A stretch of DNA of 64,000 bases from CAVSRC01 sp963785065 (GCA_963785065.1 CAWATX010000003.1:124001-188000); one strand, 5' to 3'. Numbered from the stretch's first letter, positions 8,570 to 16,578 are shown. The notes: generated by a model not told the origin, from the sequence alone. A program made the numbers and translations.

Positions 8570-8610
8570 GGTGGGAGGTGTGCGCGAACCCACCGTGAGG
8601 TGGGTTTTTT
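8570..8610 (+). terminator. riboswitch expression platform: terminator with competing antiterminator
   Basis: AACCCACC (8587-8594), loop GTGA, GGTGGGTT (8599-8606) then a T-run form a perfect 8-bp intrinsic terminator. Upstream, GGTGGG at 8570-8575 is complementary to CCCACC at 8589-8594, so it can form an antiterminator that blocks the terminator. The two helices are mutually exclusive, the usual design of a transcription-controlling riboswitch. Which one forms with fluoride bound is inferred from other fluoride riboswitches, which switch genes on. Confidence 0.88.
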
Positions 8611-8730
8611 GTTGTCCGGCGGGCGCTGGCCCGCACGTTCGCGCCGGACACCGCAGGCTTGGTAGGATGGACCGGGACGGCCCGAGTTCGAGGGAACCAA
8701 TCCAGGCGCGACACACGGAGCAAGAAGGCA

Positions 8731-9129
8731 GTGGTCGTCTATTTGTGGATTGCGATCGGCAGCGCGGCGGGCGGCATGGCCCGCTTCTGGGCCTCGGGCG
8801 TCACCGCCCGGCTGGTCGGCGAAACCTTTCCCTGGGGCACGATGCTGGTCAACGTGGTCGGCTCCTTCATCATCGGCTTCGTCGCCACCCTCACCGCCCC
8901 CGACGGACGCCTGTTCATCGGCTCCACCGCACGGCTGGCGATCATGGCCGGCTTCTGTGGTGGCTTCACCACCTTCTCGTCGTTCAGCCTTCAGACGCTC
9001 AACCTGATGAACGACGGGGACTACCTCCAGGCCGGCGCCAATATCGGCCTCTCGGTCGTCCTGTGCCTTGCCGCCGTCTGGGCCGGCAGCGCAGTGGCCG
9101 CCAGCTTCAACGCGCTCAGGTGGACCTGA
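8731..9129 (+). CDS. crcB: fluoride ion channel/exporter CrcB (Fluc)
   Basis: A 132-residue, four-span membrane protein of the Fluc family, which forms dual-topology dimers that let fluoride leave the cytoplasm. Key residues are present: Arg18 in GGMARF, Asn41 in LVNVVGSF, and the paired phenylalanines Phe82 and Phe85 in GGFTTFSSFS. GTG at 8731 is the preferred start, with AGAAGG just upstream and family-like MVVYLWIAIG; an upstream ATG at 8659 would add a non-conserved extension. It is controlled by the fluoride riboswitch 120 bases upstream and followed two bases later by a DUF190 gene. Confidence 0.94.
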   Translation: MVVYLWIAIGSAAGGMARFWASGVTARLVGETFPWGTMLVNVVGSFIIGFVATLTAPDGRLFIGSTARLAIMAGFCGGFTTFSSFSLQTLNLMNDGDYLQAGANIGLSVVLCLAAVWAGSAVAASFNALRWT

Positions 9130-9131
9130 TC

Positions 9132-9482
9132 ATGATGACCGTTCCTCCCGAATCAGCCCTCTTGCGCATCTTCTTGGGCGAAGACGACCGCCACGGCCAC
9201 ATGCCGCTCTACGAGGCGATCATCCTCAAAGCGCGGGAGGCGGGGCTCGCCGGCGCCACCATGCTGCGCGGCACCACCGGCTTCGGCCACTCCAGCCGCC
9301 TGCACACCACCAAGATTCTGCGCCTGTCGCAGGACCTGCCGATCGTCATCGAGATCGTCGATGCCCGCGAGAAGATCGAGGCGTTCCTGCCCGAGTTGGA
9401 CGGCATGATCGGCAGCGCCCTGGTAACCATGGAGAAGGTGCAGGTGCTGCAATACGGCACGGCCAAGACCAGGGCAGGCTGA
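9132..9482 (+). CDS. DUF190 family protein (CrcB-linked)
   Basis: A 116-residue cytosolic protein of the DUF190 family, which has a PII-like (GlnB-type) fold. Recognisable segments are LRIFLGEDDRHGHMPLYEA near the N-terminus, GATMLRGTTGFG in the middle and PIVIEIVDAREKIEAFLPEL in the C-terminal half. The start is one of two adjacent ATGs (9132 or 9135). It sits two bases after crcB, so it is co-transcribed under the fluoride riboswitch; DUF190 genes are frequent crcB neighbours. A role in sensing or adjusting fluoride export is an inference from linkage, not known from this sequence. Confidence 0.9.
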   Translation: MMTVPPESALLRIFLGEDDRHGHMPLYEAIILKAREAGLAGATMLRGTTGFGHSSRLHTTKILRLSQDLPIVIEIVDAREKIEAFLPELDGMIGSALVTMEKVQVLQYGTAKTRAG

Positions 9483-9506
9483 AGCTGCCCCGGCGCGGCT
9501 GGCGGG

Positions 9507-9971
9507 TCAGGCGGTGCGAATGGCGTTGAGGACCACCAGCCAGGTCCGCGGCAGCCGGTGATAGCGCGCACCGTCGATGATCGCATCGACATAGGCGCGT
9601 GACGGCAGCGCGTCGGTGCCGTCGGGAACCGCCACATAGGTCATCGCCTCCACCGGCTCCGAGCCTGGGAGACGCAGCACCGTCACCGGGCGGAAATCGT
9701 GACGATTGAGCTCGGCCGGAGCGTAGGGGTCGTAGCCCTCGTGATAGTGAAGGACCGTCAAATCCTCCTCAGGCACCTCGTAGAGAGCCCCCCACAGCAC
9801 GTCGCCGGGGCTCGTCTCGAAGCCGGCTGTGGCGCAGCGCCAGCTGCGTGAAAAGCGTGGGAAGCACAGGCGATGGTCAGCCAGGCGGGCGACGCCGAGG
9901 CTGCGGTAGCCGGGGCAACGCTCGGCCATCTGGGTCGGATTGAGGTTGGAACCGTAGGCGAAGTAGATCAT
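9507..9971 (-). CDS. gamma-glutamylcyclotransferase family protein
   Basis: A 154-residue protein of the GGCT/AIG2-like fold. The N-terminal MIYFAYGSNLNPTQM contains the YGSN substrate-binding loop, and HYHEGYDPYAP carries the likely catalytic Glu in the position seen in GGCT-like enzymes. Members release 5-oxoproline from gamma-glutamyl compounds or act on related substrates; the exact substrate is open. ATG at 9971 gives the family N-terminus, whereas the ORF extends five codons upstream. It is convergent with the DUF190 gene, 24 bases apart, and has the inverted-repeat element upstream. Confidence 0.85.
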   Translation of the reverse strand: MIYFAYGSNLNPTQMAERCPGYRSLGVARLADHRLCFPRFSRSWRCATAGFETSPGDVLWGALYEVPEEDLTVLHYHEGYDPYAPAELNRHDFRPVTVLRLPGSEPVEAMTYVAVPDGTDALPSRAYVDAIIDGARYHRLPRTWLVVLNAIRTA

Positions 9972-10052
9972 GGAACGCCGATACACGGCGGGCCCCGCTG
10001 AGCCCGCCTCGCCAGACTAGCTGGCCACGCGCGCCAGTTGAAGCGTTCCGTT

Positions 10053-10327
10053 CTAGAGCGTTTCTTGGTCAGATAGAATCGTTCCGACGGAGCGATTTTG
10101 CGACAGAATCAAGCCGGCGGGCGACGGACGTACCCGGGGTACGACCGAGACCGACGGCGCCGATAATGGCGCAAAGGCGCCCGTCCCTTCGGGTTTCCGA
10201 CCGGCGGGCGCCCGACGCCGATCCCGGCTCGACCGATGCCCGGCATCGCCCTTCGCCAGTCTCGACGCCGGATCGCTTCGCCCGTCGAGAAACGGAACTG
10301 CTTCTATCTGACCAAGAAGCGCTCTAG
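10053..10327. repeat. 275-bp non-coding element with inverted ends (MITE-like)
   Basis: CTAGAGCG... at 10053-10086 and the matching ...CGCTCTAG at 10293-10327 are imperfect inverted repeats of 34-35 bases (core CTTGGTCAGATAGAA against TTCTATCTGACCAAG). The interior is GC-rich, full of short inverted repeats such as GTACCCGGGGTAC, and has no plausible gene. This is the form of a miniature inverted-repeat or extragenic palindromic element as scattered in rhizobial genomes. The right end overlaps the stop codon of the flavodoxin gene at 10324-10326. No target-site duplication is clear. Confidence 0.7.
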
Positions 10328-10878
10328 GCCGCCGTGGCCATCGACGGGCCGACCAGGGCATCGGCGAATTCGGCGAGCGCCGCCCAGTCCGTATATTCGT
10401 GGTCGCGCGTGGTGTCGGTCACGTAGCCCTGCTCCAGCGCGATACGGCGCATGAACCACAGCGTAATGGGGTCGTAGCGCGTGAACATCTGCGCGCCGGC
10501 GACGTGCTCGACATGGGACGGCGTCCAGCCGGTCTTCTCAGCGAAGGTCTCGACCCAGCCCTTCAGCCAGCGCCGGGCATCCTCGCGGTTGACCACATTG
10601 GCGGCCGCCATCGACACCGACAGCAGCACCGACGGCACGGCGCCAAGCGCCGCGCGATGATGTTTCGCGAACCGCATCACCGAGCGGCGATATTCGCCCT
10701 GGCGCACGCACGAGGCGACCACGATGCGGTCGAAGCCGGCGGGATCGAATGCCCGCGACAGTTGTGCTGCATCGTGAAGCGCGACGGTGTGTGATTGCAT
10801 GCGCCAGCGTTCCGCCAGGAATTCGACGATCTTCCGGGTCTGCCCGGTCGCCGTTCCGTAGACGACAAGAATTCGCAT
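10324..10878 (-). CDS. HemG-like flavodoxin family protein (protoporphyrinogen oxidase-like)
   Basis: A 184-residue FMN-binding flavodoxin-fold protein. YGTATGQTRKIVEFL at the N-terminus is the phosphate-binding loop, followed by the flavodoxin strand-loop order; the stretch with FAKHHRAALGAVPSVLLSVS and the C-terminal MRRIALEQGYVTDTTRDHEYTDW fit the HemG subgroup, menaquinone- or quinone-linked protoporphyrinogen dehydrogenases. Whether it really makes protoporphyrin IX or is a general flavodoxin is uncertain. Its TAG lies inside the end of the inverted-repeat element, so the element could supply its 3' RNA end. No heme gene is adjacent. Confidence 0.82.
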   Translation of the reverse strand: MRILVVYGTATGQTRKIVEFLAERWRMQSHTVALHDAAQLSRAFDPAGFDRIVVASCVRQGEYRRSVMRFAKHHRAALGAVPSVLLSVSMAAANVVNREDARRWLKGWVETFAEKTGWTPSHVEHVAGAQMFTRYDPITLWFMRRIALEQGYVTDTTRDHEYTDWAALAEFADALVGPSMATAA

Positions 10879-10982
10879 TGGTCCCCTCCATCGTTGCTGG
10901 CAACGACCGGGTTTGGCTTCCGGCTATATGGGGATGGCAGCGCCGAATTGCATGGGCGCGCGGCGCGGCAAACGATCAAGGG

Positions 10983-12305
10983 CTAAGTCTTGCTGCCCCG
11001 TTCGCGCCGGAGGCGGGCCCAATAGTCGAGGCGCTTGCGGATCTCGCGCTCGAAGCCGCGCTCGGGCGGGTCGTAGAAGGTGCGCCGGCCGAGCGCCTCG
11101 GGAAAGTAGTTCTGGCCGGAGAAGGCGTCCGGCTCGTCGTGATCGTAGCGATAGCCATCGCCGTAGCCCTCCTGGCGCATGAGGCCGGTGGGGGCATTGA
11201 GGATGATCTTCGGCGGCGCCAGCGACCCGCCCTGTTTGGCCGCCTGGGTGGCCGCCGAAAAGGCGGTGTAGACGGCGTTGGATTTGGGCGCGGTGGCGAG
11301 ATAGACGGTCGCCTCGGCAAGGGCCAGCTCGCCCTCCGGCGAGCCCAGATAGTCGTAGGCGTCCTTGGCGCAGAGCGCCACGACGAGCGCCTGCGGGTCG
11401 GCCATGCCGACGTCCTCCATGGCCATGCGCACCAGCCGCCGGCCGATATAGAGCGGCAGTTCGCCGGCATCGAGCATCCGGGCGAGATAGTAGAGGGCGG
11501 CGTCCGGGTCCGAGCCGCGCACCGACTTGTGCAGCGCCGAGATGAGGTTGTAGTGGCCGTCCTGGCTCTTGTCGTAGAGCGGCGCGCGGCGCTGGACCAC
11601 CCTCTGCAGGCCGTCCCCATCGAAGACCTCGCCGGGCCTGGCAGCGCGCCACACCTCTTCGGCGAGCGTCAGCGCCGCGCGGCCGTCGGCGTCGGCCATG
11701 GCGATCAGCATCGCCCGCGCGTCCGCGTCGAGCGGCAGCGCCCGCCCCTCGACCGCCTCGGCGCGCTCCAGAAGATGGGCGAGCGCCGCCTCGTCGAGCG
11801 GCTTGAACACCAGCACGCGGGCGCGCGAGAGCAGCGCCGCATTGAGCTCGAAGGACGGGTTCTCGGTGGTGGCGCCGACGAGCGTGACGGTGCCGTCCTC
11901 CATCACCGGCAGGAACGAATCCTGCTGCGCCCGGTTGAAGCGGTGGATCTCGTCGACGAAGAGCAGCGTGCCCTGCCCGGTCTGACGCCGCGCCCGCGCC
12001 TGTTCGAAGACCTTCTTGAGGTCGGCGACGCCGGAGAAGACGGCCGAAATCTGCTCGAAACGCAGATCGGTCTCGCGCGCCAAGAGCCGCGCCACGGTGG
12101 TCTTGCCGGTGCCCGGCGGCCCCCAGAAGACGAGCGAGCCGAGCGAGCCGAGCGAGCCGGAATGCAGCATGCGGGCGAGCGCGCCTTCCGGCCCGAGCAG
12201 GTGGTCCTGACCGACCACGTCGGCAAGCGTCTCCGGCCGGAGACGGTCCGCCAGCGGTCGCGGCGCCGCTTTTTCGAGTCCTGCTGCCTCAAACAGCGAC
12301 GCCAA
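10983..12305 (-). CDS. rarA: replication-associated recombination protein A (AAA+ ATPase)
   Basis: A 440-residue AAA+ ATPase of the RarA/MgsA/WRNIP1 family that acts at stalled replication forks. Walker A is GPPGTGKT at 62-69, Walker B LLFVDEIHRFN at 114-124, sensor 1 GATTENPSFELN follows, and the C-terminal part with KDAYDYLGSPEGELALA and NYFPE is the RarA tetramerisation domain. Just before Walker A a nine-base unit encoding Gly-Ser-Leu is repeated three times (12131-12157), lengthening the loop by a few residues. It lies nine bases downstream of the Do-type protease gene and is probably co-transcribed with it. Confidence 0.94.
   Translation of the reverse strand: MASLFEAAGLEKAAPRPLADRLRPETLADVVGQDHLLGPEGALARMLHSGSLGSLGSLVFWGPPGTGKTTVARLLARETDLRFEQISAVFSGVADLKKVFEQARARRQTGQGTLLFVDEIHRFNRAQQDSFLPVMEDGTVTLVGATTENPSFELNAALLSRARVLVFKPLDEAALAHLLERAEAVEGRALPLDADARAMLIAMADADGRAALTLAEEVWRAARPGEVFDGDGLQRVVQRRAPLYDKSQDGHYNLISALHKSVRGSDPDAALYYLARMLDAGELPLYIGRRLVRMAMEDVGMADPQALVVALCAKDAYDYLGSPEGELALAEATVYLATAPKSNAVYTAFSAATQAAKQGGSLAPPKIILNAPTGLMRQEGYGDGYRYDHDEPDAFSGQNYFPEALGRRTFYDPPERGFEREIRKRLDYWARLRRERGSKT
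12131..12157 (-). repeat. three perfect 9-bp tandem repeats inside rarA
   Basis: Three head-to-tail copies of CGAGCGAGC (plus-strand reading) encode three Gly-Ser-Leu units immediately before the Walker A strand of RarA. In-frame units like this can change copy number by slippage without breaking the gene. Confidence 0.85.
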
Positions 12306-12314
12306 GCGCCCTCC

Positions 12315-13718
12315 TCAGGTGCGGAACTGCATGTGCAGTTTCTGCCCGCCGCGATCAATGATCAGGTCCCAGAAATGCGTGTTCTGGTTGGCGACCCGGG
12401 CGAGCTGCCGGGTGGTGTCGATGGCGACGCCGTTCAGCTTGACGATGACGTCGCCACGCTGGATGCCGGCGACGCCGGCTGGCGAGTTGCCCGACACCTT
12501 GTTGACGATGACGCCCTTGGGATCGCCATTATAGAGCATCTCGTCGGCAACCGCCGGCGACAGGTTGACGACCGTGGCGCCGGCCACCGGCGAACTGCCC
12601 GAAATGGTGGTCTCGGCGCGCGGCACGGTCTCCGGCGCCGCCTCCAGCTTGATGGTCGTCTGGTACTGCGTGCCGCCGCGCATGATGCCGAGCGTGGCGC
12701 TGCCGCCGGTGCCGAGCGTCGCCAGCCGGTAGTTGAGCGTGCCGACATCGTCGACCGGCTCGCCATTGACCGAGACGATCAGGTCATTGCTTTTCAGGTG
12801 CGCCGTTGCCGCTGGCCCGCCCGCGGCGACATCGGCCACCAGCACGCCGCCCGGCGTCTTGAGCTGCATGGCATCCGCGATCTCGGGGGTAACGTCCTGC
12901 AGCGAGGCGCCCAGCCACGGCCGTTTCGGCGCCTGACCCGTCGCCGCGGCGGCGACCACCGTGCGCACCAGATTGGCAGGAATGGCAAAGCCGATGCCGG
13001 TCGAGCCTCCCGACGGCGTCACGATCATGCGGTTGATGCCGACCAGCTGGCCGTTCATGTCGACCAGCGCCCCGCCGGAATTGCCTGGATTAATGGCGGC
13101 ATCGGTCTGGATGAAATACTGGTCCTGCGACTGGTCGCCGGGCACATGGGCGAAGGCCGAGACGATGCCACTGGTAACCGTCTGGCCGACGCCGAAGGGG
13201 TCGCCTATGGCCAGCACCAGATCGCCGACCTCGACCTTGTCCGAATTGGCGAAGCCGATGGTCGGCAGGTTTGCCCCGGCCCCGCTGATCTTCAGCACCG
13301 CAATGTCGGAGCGCGGGTCCTTGAGCACGATGTCGGCCGGAAACTCGCGCTTGTCCGACAGCGCCACCTTGACCTGATCGGCATGCTCGATGACGTGGAA
13401 ATTGGTGACGATCAGGCCCGACGGATCGATGATGACGCCCGAACCCAGCGACCGCTGGACGCGCTGGCTCGGTGGGCCGCCGCCGAGATCGCCGAAGAAG
13501 CGGCGGAAGAAGGGATCGGAAAAGAAGGGCGAGGCCTGCTGCTCGACGACCCGCGAGGCGTAGACGTTGACCACCGCCGGGGCGACCTTCTTGACCACCG
13601 GGGCGAAGGAAAGCTGCACCGAGCCCGAATCGGAGGGAACCTGCCGCTCCGCAGCAAGCGCCCCGGCCCCGAAAACCAGTGTCAGCGACGTCAACCCAAC
13701 CGCAATCCAGCGCAGCAT
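12315..13718 (-). CDS. Do/DegQ-type periplasmic serine endopeptidase
   Basis: A 467-residue HtrA-type protease-chaperone that handles misfolded proteins in the periplasm. A Sec signal peptide (MLRWIAVGLTSLTLVFGAGA, cleavage near residue 23) precedes the trypsin-like domain with catalytic His108 (VTNFHVIEH), Asp138 (DIAVLK) and Ser214 (GNSGGALV), and two PDZ domains follow. FFRRFFGD near residue 70 is the family LA-loop. ATG at 13718, with GGAGAAGG upstream, is preferred; the frame extends further upstream without family-like sequence. DegP, DegQ and MucD cannot be separated here. It follows the rplQ terminator on the same strand and precedes rarA. Confidence 0.93.
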   Translation of the reverse strand: MLRWIAVGLTSLTLVFGAGALAAERQVPSDSGSVQLSFAPVVKKVAPAVVNVYASRVVEQQASPFFSDPFFRRFFGDLGGGPPSQRVQRSLGSGVIIDPSGLIVTNFHVIEHADQVKVALSDKREFPADIVLKDPRSDIAVLKISGAGANLPTIGFANSDKVEVGDLVLAIGDPFGVGQTVTSGIVSAFAHVPGDQSQDQYFIQTDAAINPGNSGGALVDMNGQLVGINRMIVTPSGGSTGIGFAIPANLVRTVVAAAATGQAPKRPWLGASLQDVTPEIADAMQLKTPGGVLVADVAAGGPAATAHLKSNDLIVSVNGEPVDDVGTLNYRLATLGTGGSATLGIMRGGTQYQTTIKLEAAPETVPRAETTISGSSPVAGATVVNLSPAVADEMLYNGDPKGVIVNKVSGNSPAGVAGIQRGDVIVKLNGVAIDTTRQLARVANQNTHFWDLIIDRGGQKLHMQFRT

Positions 13719-13853
13719 CGTTCCTGCCTTCTCCTCGTGCAGCCGCCCGTGTGAGGCAGAAATGCTACACCAAATGCGGCTTGGGCGTGACAATTCCGCA
13801 GGCGGCAGCGCGGCGCCGCGCCAAGCCGCCAGATACCCCTTGGTCGACACGAA

Positions 13854-13876
13854 AAAGGCGGCCGACGGCCGCCTTT
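13854..13876 (-). terminator. intrinsic terminator at the end of the ribosomal-protein operon
   Basis: On the minus strand a perfect 10-bp stem (AAAGGCGGCC, loop GTC, GGCCGCCTTT) is followed by a T-run, 28 bases after the rplQ stop. It should end the str-S10-spc-alpha transcript before the protease gene. Confidence 0.88.
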
Positions 13877-13904
13877 CCGGATGTTGCTGAAGGGCTTGCG
13901 AGGC

Positions 13905-14342
13905 TCACGCCTCGGCGGCAACGCCACCGGCAGCCGCCACCGCTTCGGCATGGCGCGCCTTGTCGGCGGCACCCTTGGCCTCGCGGTCGCGATCAACGAA
14001 CTCGATCACCGCCACCGGCGCGCTGTCGCCGAGGCGGAAGCCCGCCTTCATGACGCGGGTATAGCCGCCTGCCCGGCCCTTGTAGCGCGGGCCGATGGTG
14101 TCGAAGAGCTTCTTCACCGAACCGAGATCGCGCAGCTGGGCGATCGCCTGACGGCGGGCGTGAAGATCGCCACGCTTGGCCAGCGTCACCAGCTTCTCAA
14201 CAATCGGCCTCAAGTCCTTCGCCTTGGGCAGTGTCGTGACGACCTGCTCATGCGTGATCAGCGACGCGGCCAGATTGGCGAACAAAGCCTTGCGGTGGCT
14301 CTGCGAGCGGTTGAACCGGCGGCCCGATTTTCCGTGGCGCAT
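13905..14342 (-). CDS. rplQ: 50S ribosomal protein L17
   Basis: A 145-residue L17 of the large ribosomal subunit. MRHGKSGRRFNRSQSHRKAL at the N-terminus and the segment GGYTRVMKAGFRLGDSAPVA are diagnostic. The C-terminal tail after residue 125 is Ala/Glu-rich, as often in alphaproteobacteria. It is the last gene of the alpha operon, 35 bases after rpoA, and is followed by an intrinsic terminator. The reading frame is intact. Confidence 0.97.
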   Translation of the reverse strand: MRHGKSGRRFNRSQSHRKALFANLAASLITHEQVVTTLPKAKDLRPIVEKLVTLAKRGDLHARRQAIAQLRDLGSVKKLFDTIGPRYKGRAGGYTRVMKAGFRLGDSAPVAVIEFVDRDREAKGAADKARHAEAVAAAGGVAAEA

Positions 14343-14377
14343 TTTACTCTCCCTGCCTCACGCGGCGAGGCGCGGCA

Positions 14378-15397
14378 TCAATAGTGGTCTTCGTAACGCT
14401 TGGCCAGCTCGTCGATGTTCTCCGGCGGCCAGTTGGGCACTTCCATGCCGAGGTGCAAGCCCATCTGAGCGAGCACTTCCTTGATCTCGTTCAAGGACTT
14501 GCGCCCAAAATTCGGCGTGCGCAGCATCTCGGCTTCCGTCTTCTGGATGAGGTCGCCGATATAGACGATGTTGTCGTTCTTCAGGCAGTTGGCCGAACGC
14601 ACCGAAAGCTCCAGCTCGTCCACCTTCTTGAGCAGTGCCGGATTGAAGGCGAGCTCGGGGATGGCGGTCTCGGCGACCGGCTTCTGCGGCTCCTCGAAAT
14701 TGACGAAGATCGACAGCTGGTCCTGCAGGATGCGCGCCGCATAAGCGACCGCGTCCTCGGCGCGGATCGAGCCGTTGGTCTCCACCGACAGCGTCAGCTT
14801 GTCATAGTCGAGCACCTGGCCCTCGCGGGTGTTCTCGACCCGGTAGGAGACCTTCTTGACCGGCGAATAGAGGCTGTCGACCGGGATCAGGCCGATCGGC
14901 GCGTCCTCCGGCCGGTTGCGGTCGGCAGTGACGTAGCCCTTGCCGGTGTCGACAGTGAACTCCATGCGGATCTCGGCGCCCTCGTCCAGCGTGCACAGCA
15001 CCAGATCGGGATTGAGGATCTCGATGTCGCCGACCGTCTGGATGTCACCGGCGGTGACCACGCCCGGTCCCTGCTTGCGCACGACCATGCGCTTGGGCCC
15101 CTCGCCCTGCATGCGGATGGCGATTTCCTTGATGTTGAGGACGATGTCGGTGACGTCCTCGCGCACGCCCGCGATCGACGAGAACTCGTGCAGCACGCCG
15201 TCGATCTGCACGGCCTTGACGGACGCGCCCTGCAAGGACGACAGCAGCACGCGGCGCAGCGCATTGCCGAGCGTCAGGCCAAAGCCGCGCTCCAGCGGCT
15301 CCGCCACGACAGTGGCGAAGCGCTTGGCGTCGGAGCCAGGCGCGATCTCGAGCTTGTTCGGCTTGATCAGCTCTTGCCAGTTCTTCTGAATTGTCAC
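14378..15397 (-). CDS. rpoA: RNA polymerase alpha subunit
   Basis: A 339-residue alpha subunit, the scaffold for RNA polymerase assembly and, through its C-terminal domain, a contact for UP elements and activators. The N-terminal domain has the assembly motif EPLERGFGLTLGNALRRVLL, and the C-terminal domain has RSANCLKNDNIVYIGDLI and TPNFGRKSLNEIKEVL, the helix-hairpin-helix region that binds DNA. MTIQKNWQELIKPNK is the usual alphaproteobacterial start. It lies between rpsK and rplQ in the alpha operon. Length and motifs are normal. Confidence 0.98.
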   Translation of the reverse strand: MTIQKNWQELIKPNKLEIAPGSDAKRFATVVAEPLERGFGLTLGNALRRVLLSSLQGASVKAVQIDGVLHEFSSIAGVREDVTDIVLNIKEIAIRMQGEGPKRMVVRKQGPGVVTAGDIQTVGDIEILNPDLVLCTLDEGAEIRMEFTVDTGKGYVTADRNRPEDAPIGLIPVDSLYSPVKKVSYRVENTREGQVLDYDKLTLSVETNGSIRAEDAVAYAARILQDQLSIFVNFEEPQKPVAETAIPELAFNPALLKKVDELELSVRSANCLKNDNIVYIGDLIQKTEAEMLRTPNFGRKSLNEIKEVLAQMGLHLGMEVPNWPPENIDELAKRYEDHY

Positions 15398-15495
15398 GAG
15401 CCTCTTCCTTTCATCTGTCCGGCCGCCCGGGAGGGGACGACCAGGCCGGCCGCATCCGGCCGCGTTGGTTTACGATCGGTCGCTATTGCGCGGCG

Positions 15496-15885
15496 TCAGA
15501 CGCGCCGGCGCTTGCGCGGACGGCAGCCGTTATGGGCGATCGGCGTCACGTCGCGGATCGACGTGATGATGAAGCCGGCCGACTGCAACGCGCGCAGCGC
15601 CGACTCGCGCCCCGACCCGGGGCCGGAGACTTCCACCTCGAGCATCTTCACGCCATGCTCGCTGGCCTTCTTGCCGGCATCTTCCGCCGCCATCTGGGCG
15701 GCATAGGGCGTCGACTTGCGCGAGCCCTTGAACCCCATCAGGCCGGACGACGACCACGAAATGGCGTTGCCCTGCGCGTCGGTGATGGTGATCATCGTAT
15801 TGTTGAAGCTGGAATTCACATGCGCTACGCCGGAGGTGATGTTCTTGCGCTCCCGGCGGCGCACGCGTGTTGCGTCTTTGGCCAT
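15496..15885 (-). CDS. rpsK: 30S ribosomal protein S11
   Basis: A 129-residue S11 of the small-subunit platform. The block NITSGVAHVNSSFNNTMITI, the segment MAAEDAGKKASEHGVK and the C-terminal end DVTPIAHNGCRPRKRRRV are all conserved. The gap of 98 bases to rpoA is longer than usual within this operon and has no gene. Frame intact. Confidence 0.97.
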   Translation of the reverse strand: MAKDATRVRRRERKNITSGVAHVNSSFNNTMITITDAQGNAISWSSSGLMGFKGSRKSTPYAAQMAAEDAGKKASEHGVKMLEVEVSGPGSGRESALRALQSAGFIITSIRDVTPIAHNGCRPRKRRRV

Positions 15886-16009
15886 GTTTTTCCTTCAGTC
15901 CTCGATCTCGACACCGCCGTAATGCCAGCGGCTACACCTGGAAAAGGGCAGTCGGCGTCCGCCAATCGGCATTCGATCGGCTGCCGAGTGCGCAATTGCC
16001 TGTTGCCAA

Positions 16010-16378
16010 TTACTTCCTCTTGCCCGCGATCGCCTTGGCCGGGCCCTTGCGGGTGCGCGCATTGGTATGGGTCCGCTGGCCGCGCACCGGCAGGCCGCGG
16101 CGATGACGCAAGCCGCGGTAGCAGCCGAGGTCCATCAACCGCTTGATGTTCATCGCCACCTCGCGCCGAAGGTCGCCCTCTACGAGATGGTCGTGGTCGA
16201 TGATGTCGCGGATCTGGGCGACTTCCGCGTCGGTCAACTGGGCGGTGCGACGTTCCGCCGGGATGTTGACCTTGGCGCAGATTTCCTTCGCCTTGGTTTC
16301 CCCGATGCCGTGAATGTACTGCAGCGCGATGACGACGCGCTTGTTGGTCGGGATATTGACGCCTGCGATGCGGGCCAA
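16010..16378 (-). CDS. rpsM: 30S ribosomal protein S13 (TTG start)
   Basis: S13 of the small-subunit head, which contacts the initiator tRNA region and L5. The conserved order ARIAGVNIP, ALQYIHGIGETKA, and the basic tail HRRGLPVRGQRTHTNARTRK are present. The start is TTG at 16378, giving the 122-residue protein usual for the order: AGGAG lies eight bases upstream, and that same AGGAG overlaps the alternative GTG at 16387, which therefore has no properly spaced ribosome binding site. It follows adk after about 190 bases and precedes rpsK. Confidence 0.93.
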   Translation of the reverse strand: MARIAGVNIPTNKRVVIALQYIHGIGETKAKEICAKVNIPAERRTAQLTDAEVAQIRDIIDHDHLVEGDLRREVAMNIKRLMDLGCYRGLRHRRGLPVRGQRTHTNARTRKGPAKAIAGKRK

Positions 16379-16578
16379 TGTCGTCACTCCTCTCGGCCGG
16401 CCACCCCAGGCAGCCGGTATTGTCTCAATTCGTCCTGCGGGGCTTGCCGGTAACGCAAAGCGCGGCCCCGATAACCCTTCCGGCTACCGGCACCGCAAGT
16501 CTGCAAAATGCGCAGAATTATGGGCGGTAGATAGCGATCCGGCGGCTTTCCGTCAACCGGCCGGATCCATTGAATTTC

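Noticed and set aside
10749..13754. 1001-codon open frame on the plus strand opposite rarA and the Do-type protease
   Set aside because: Runs through two genes with clear motifs on the minus strand; a GC-rich shadow.
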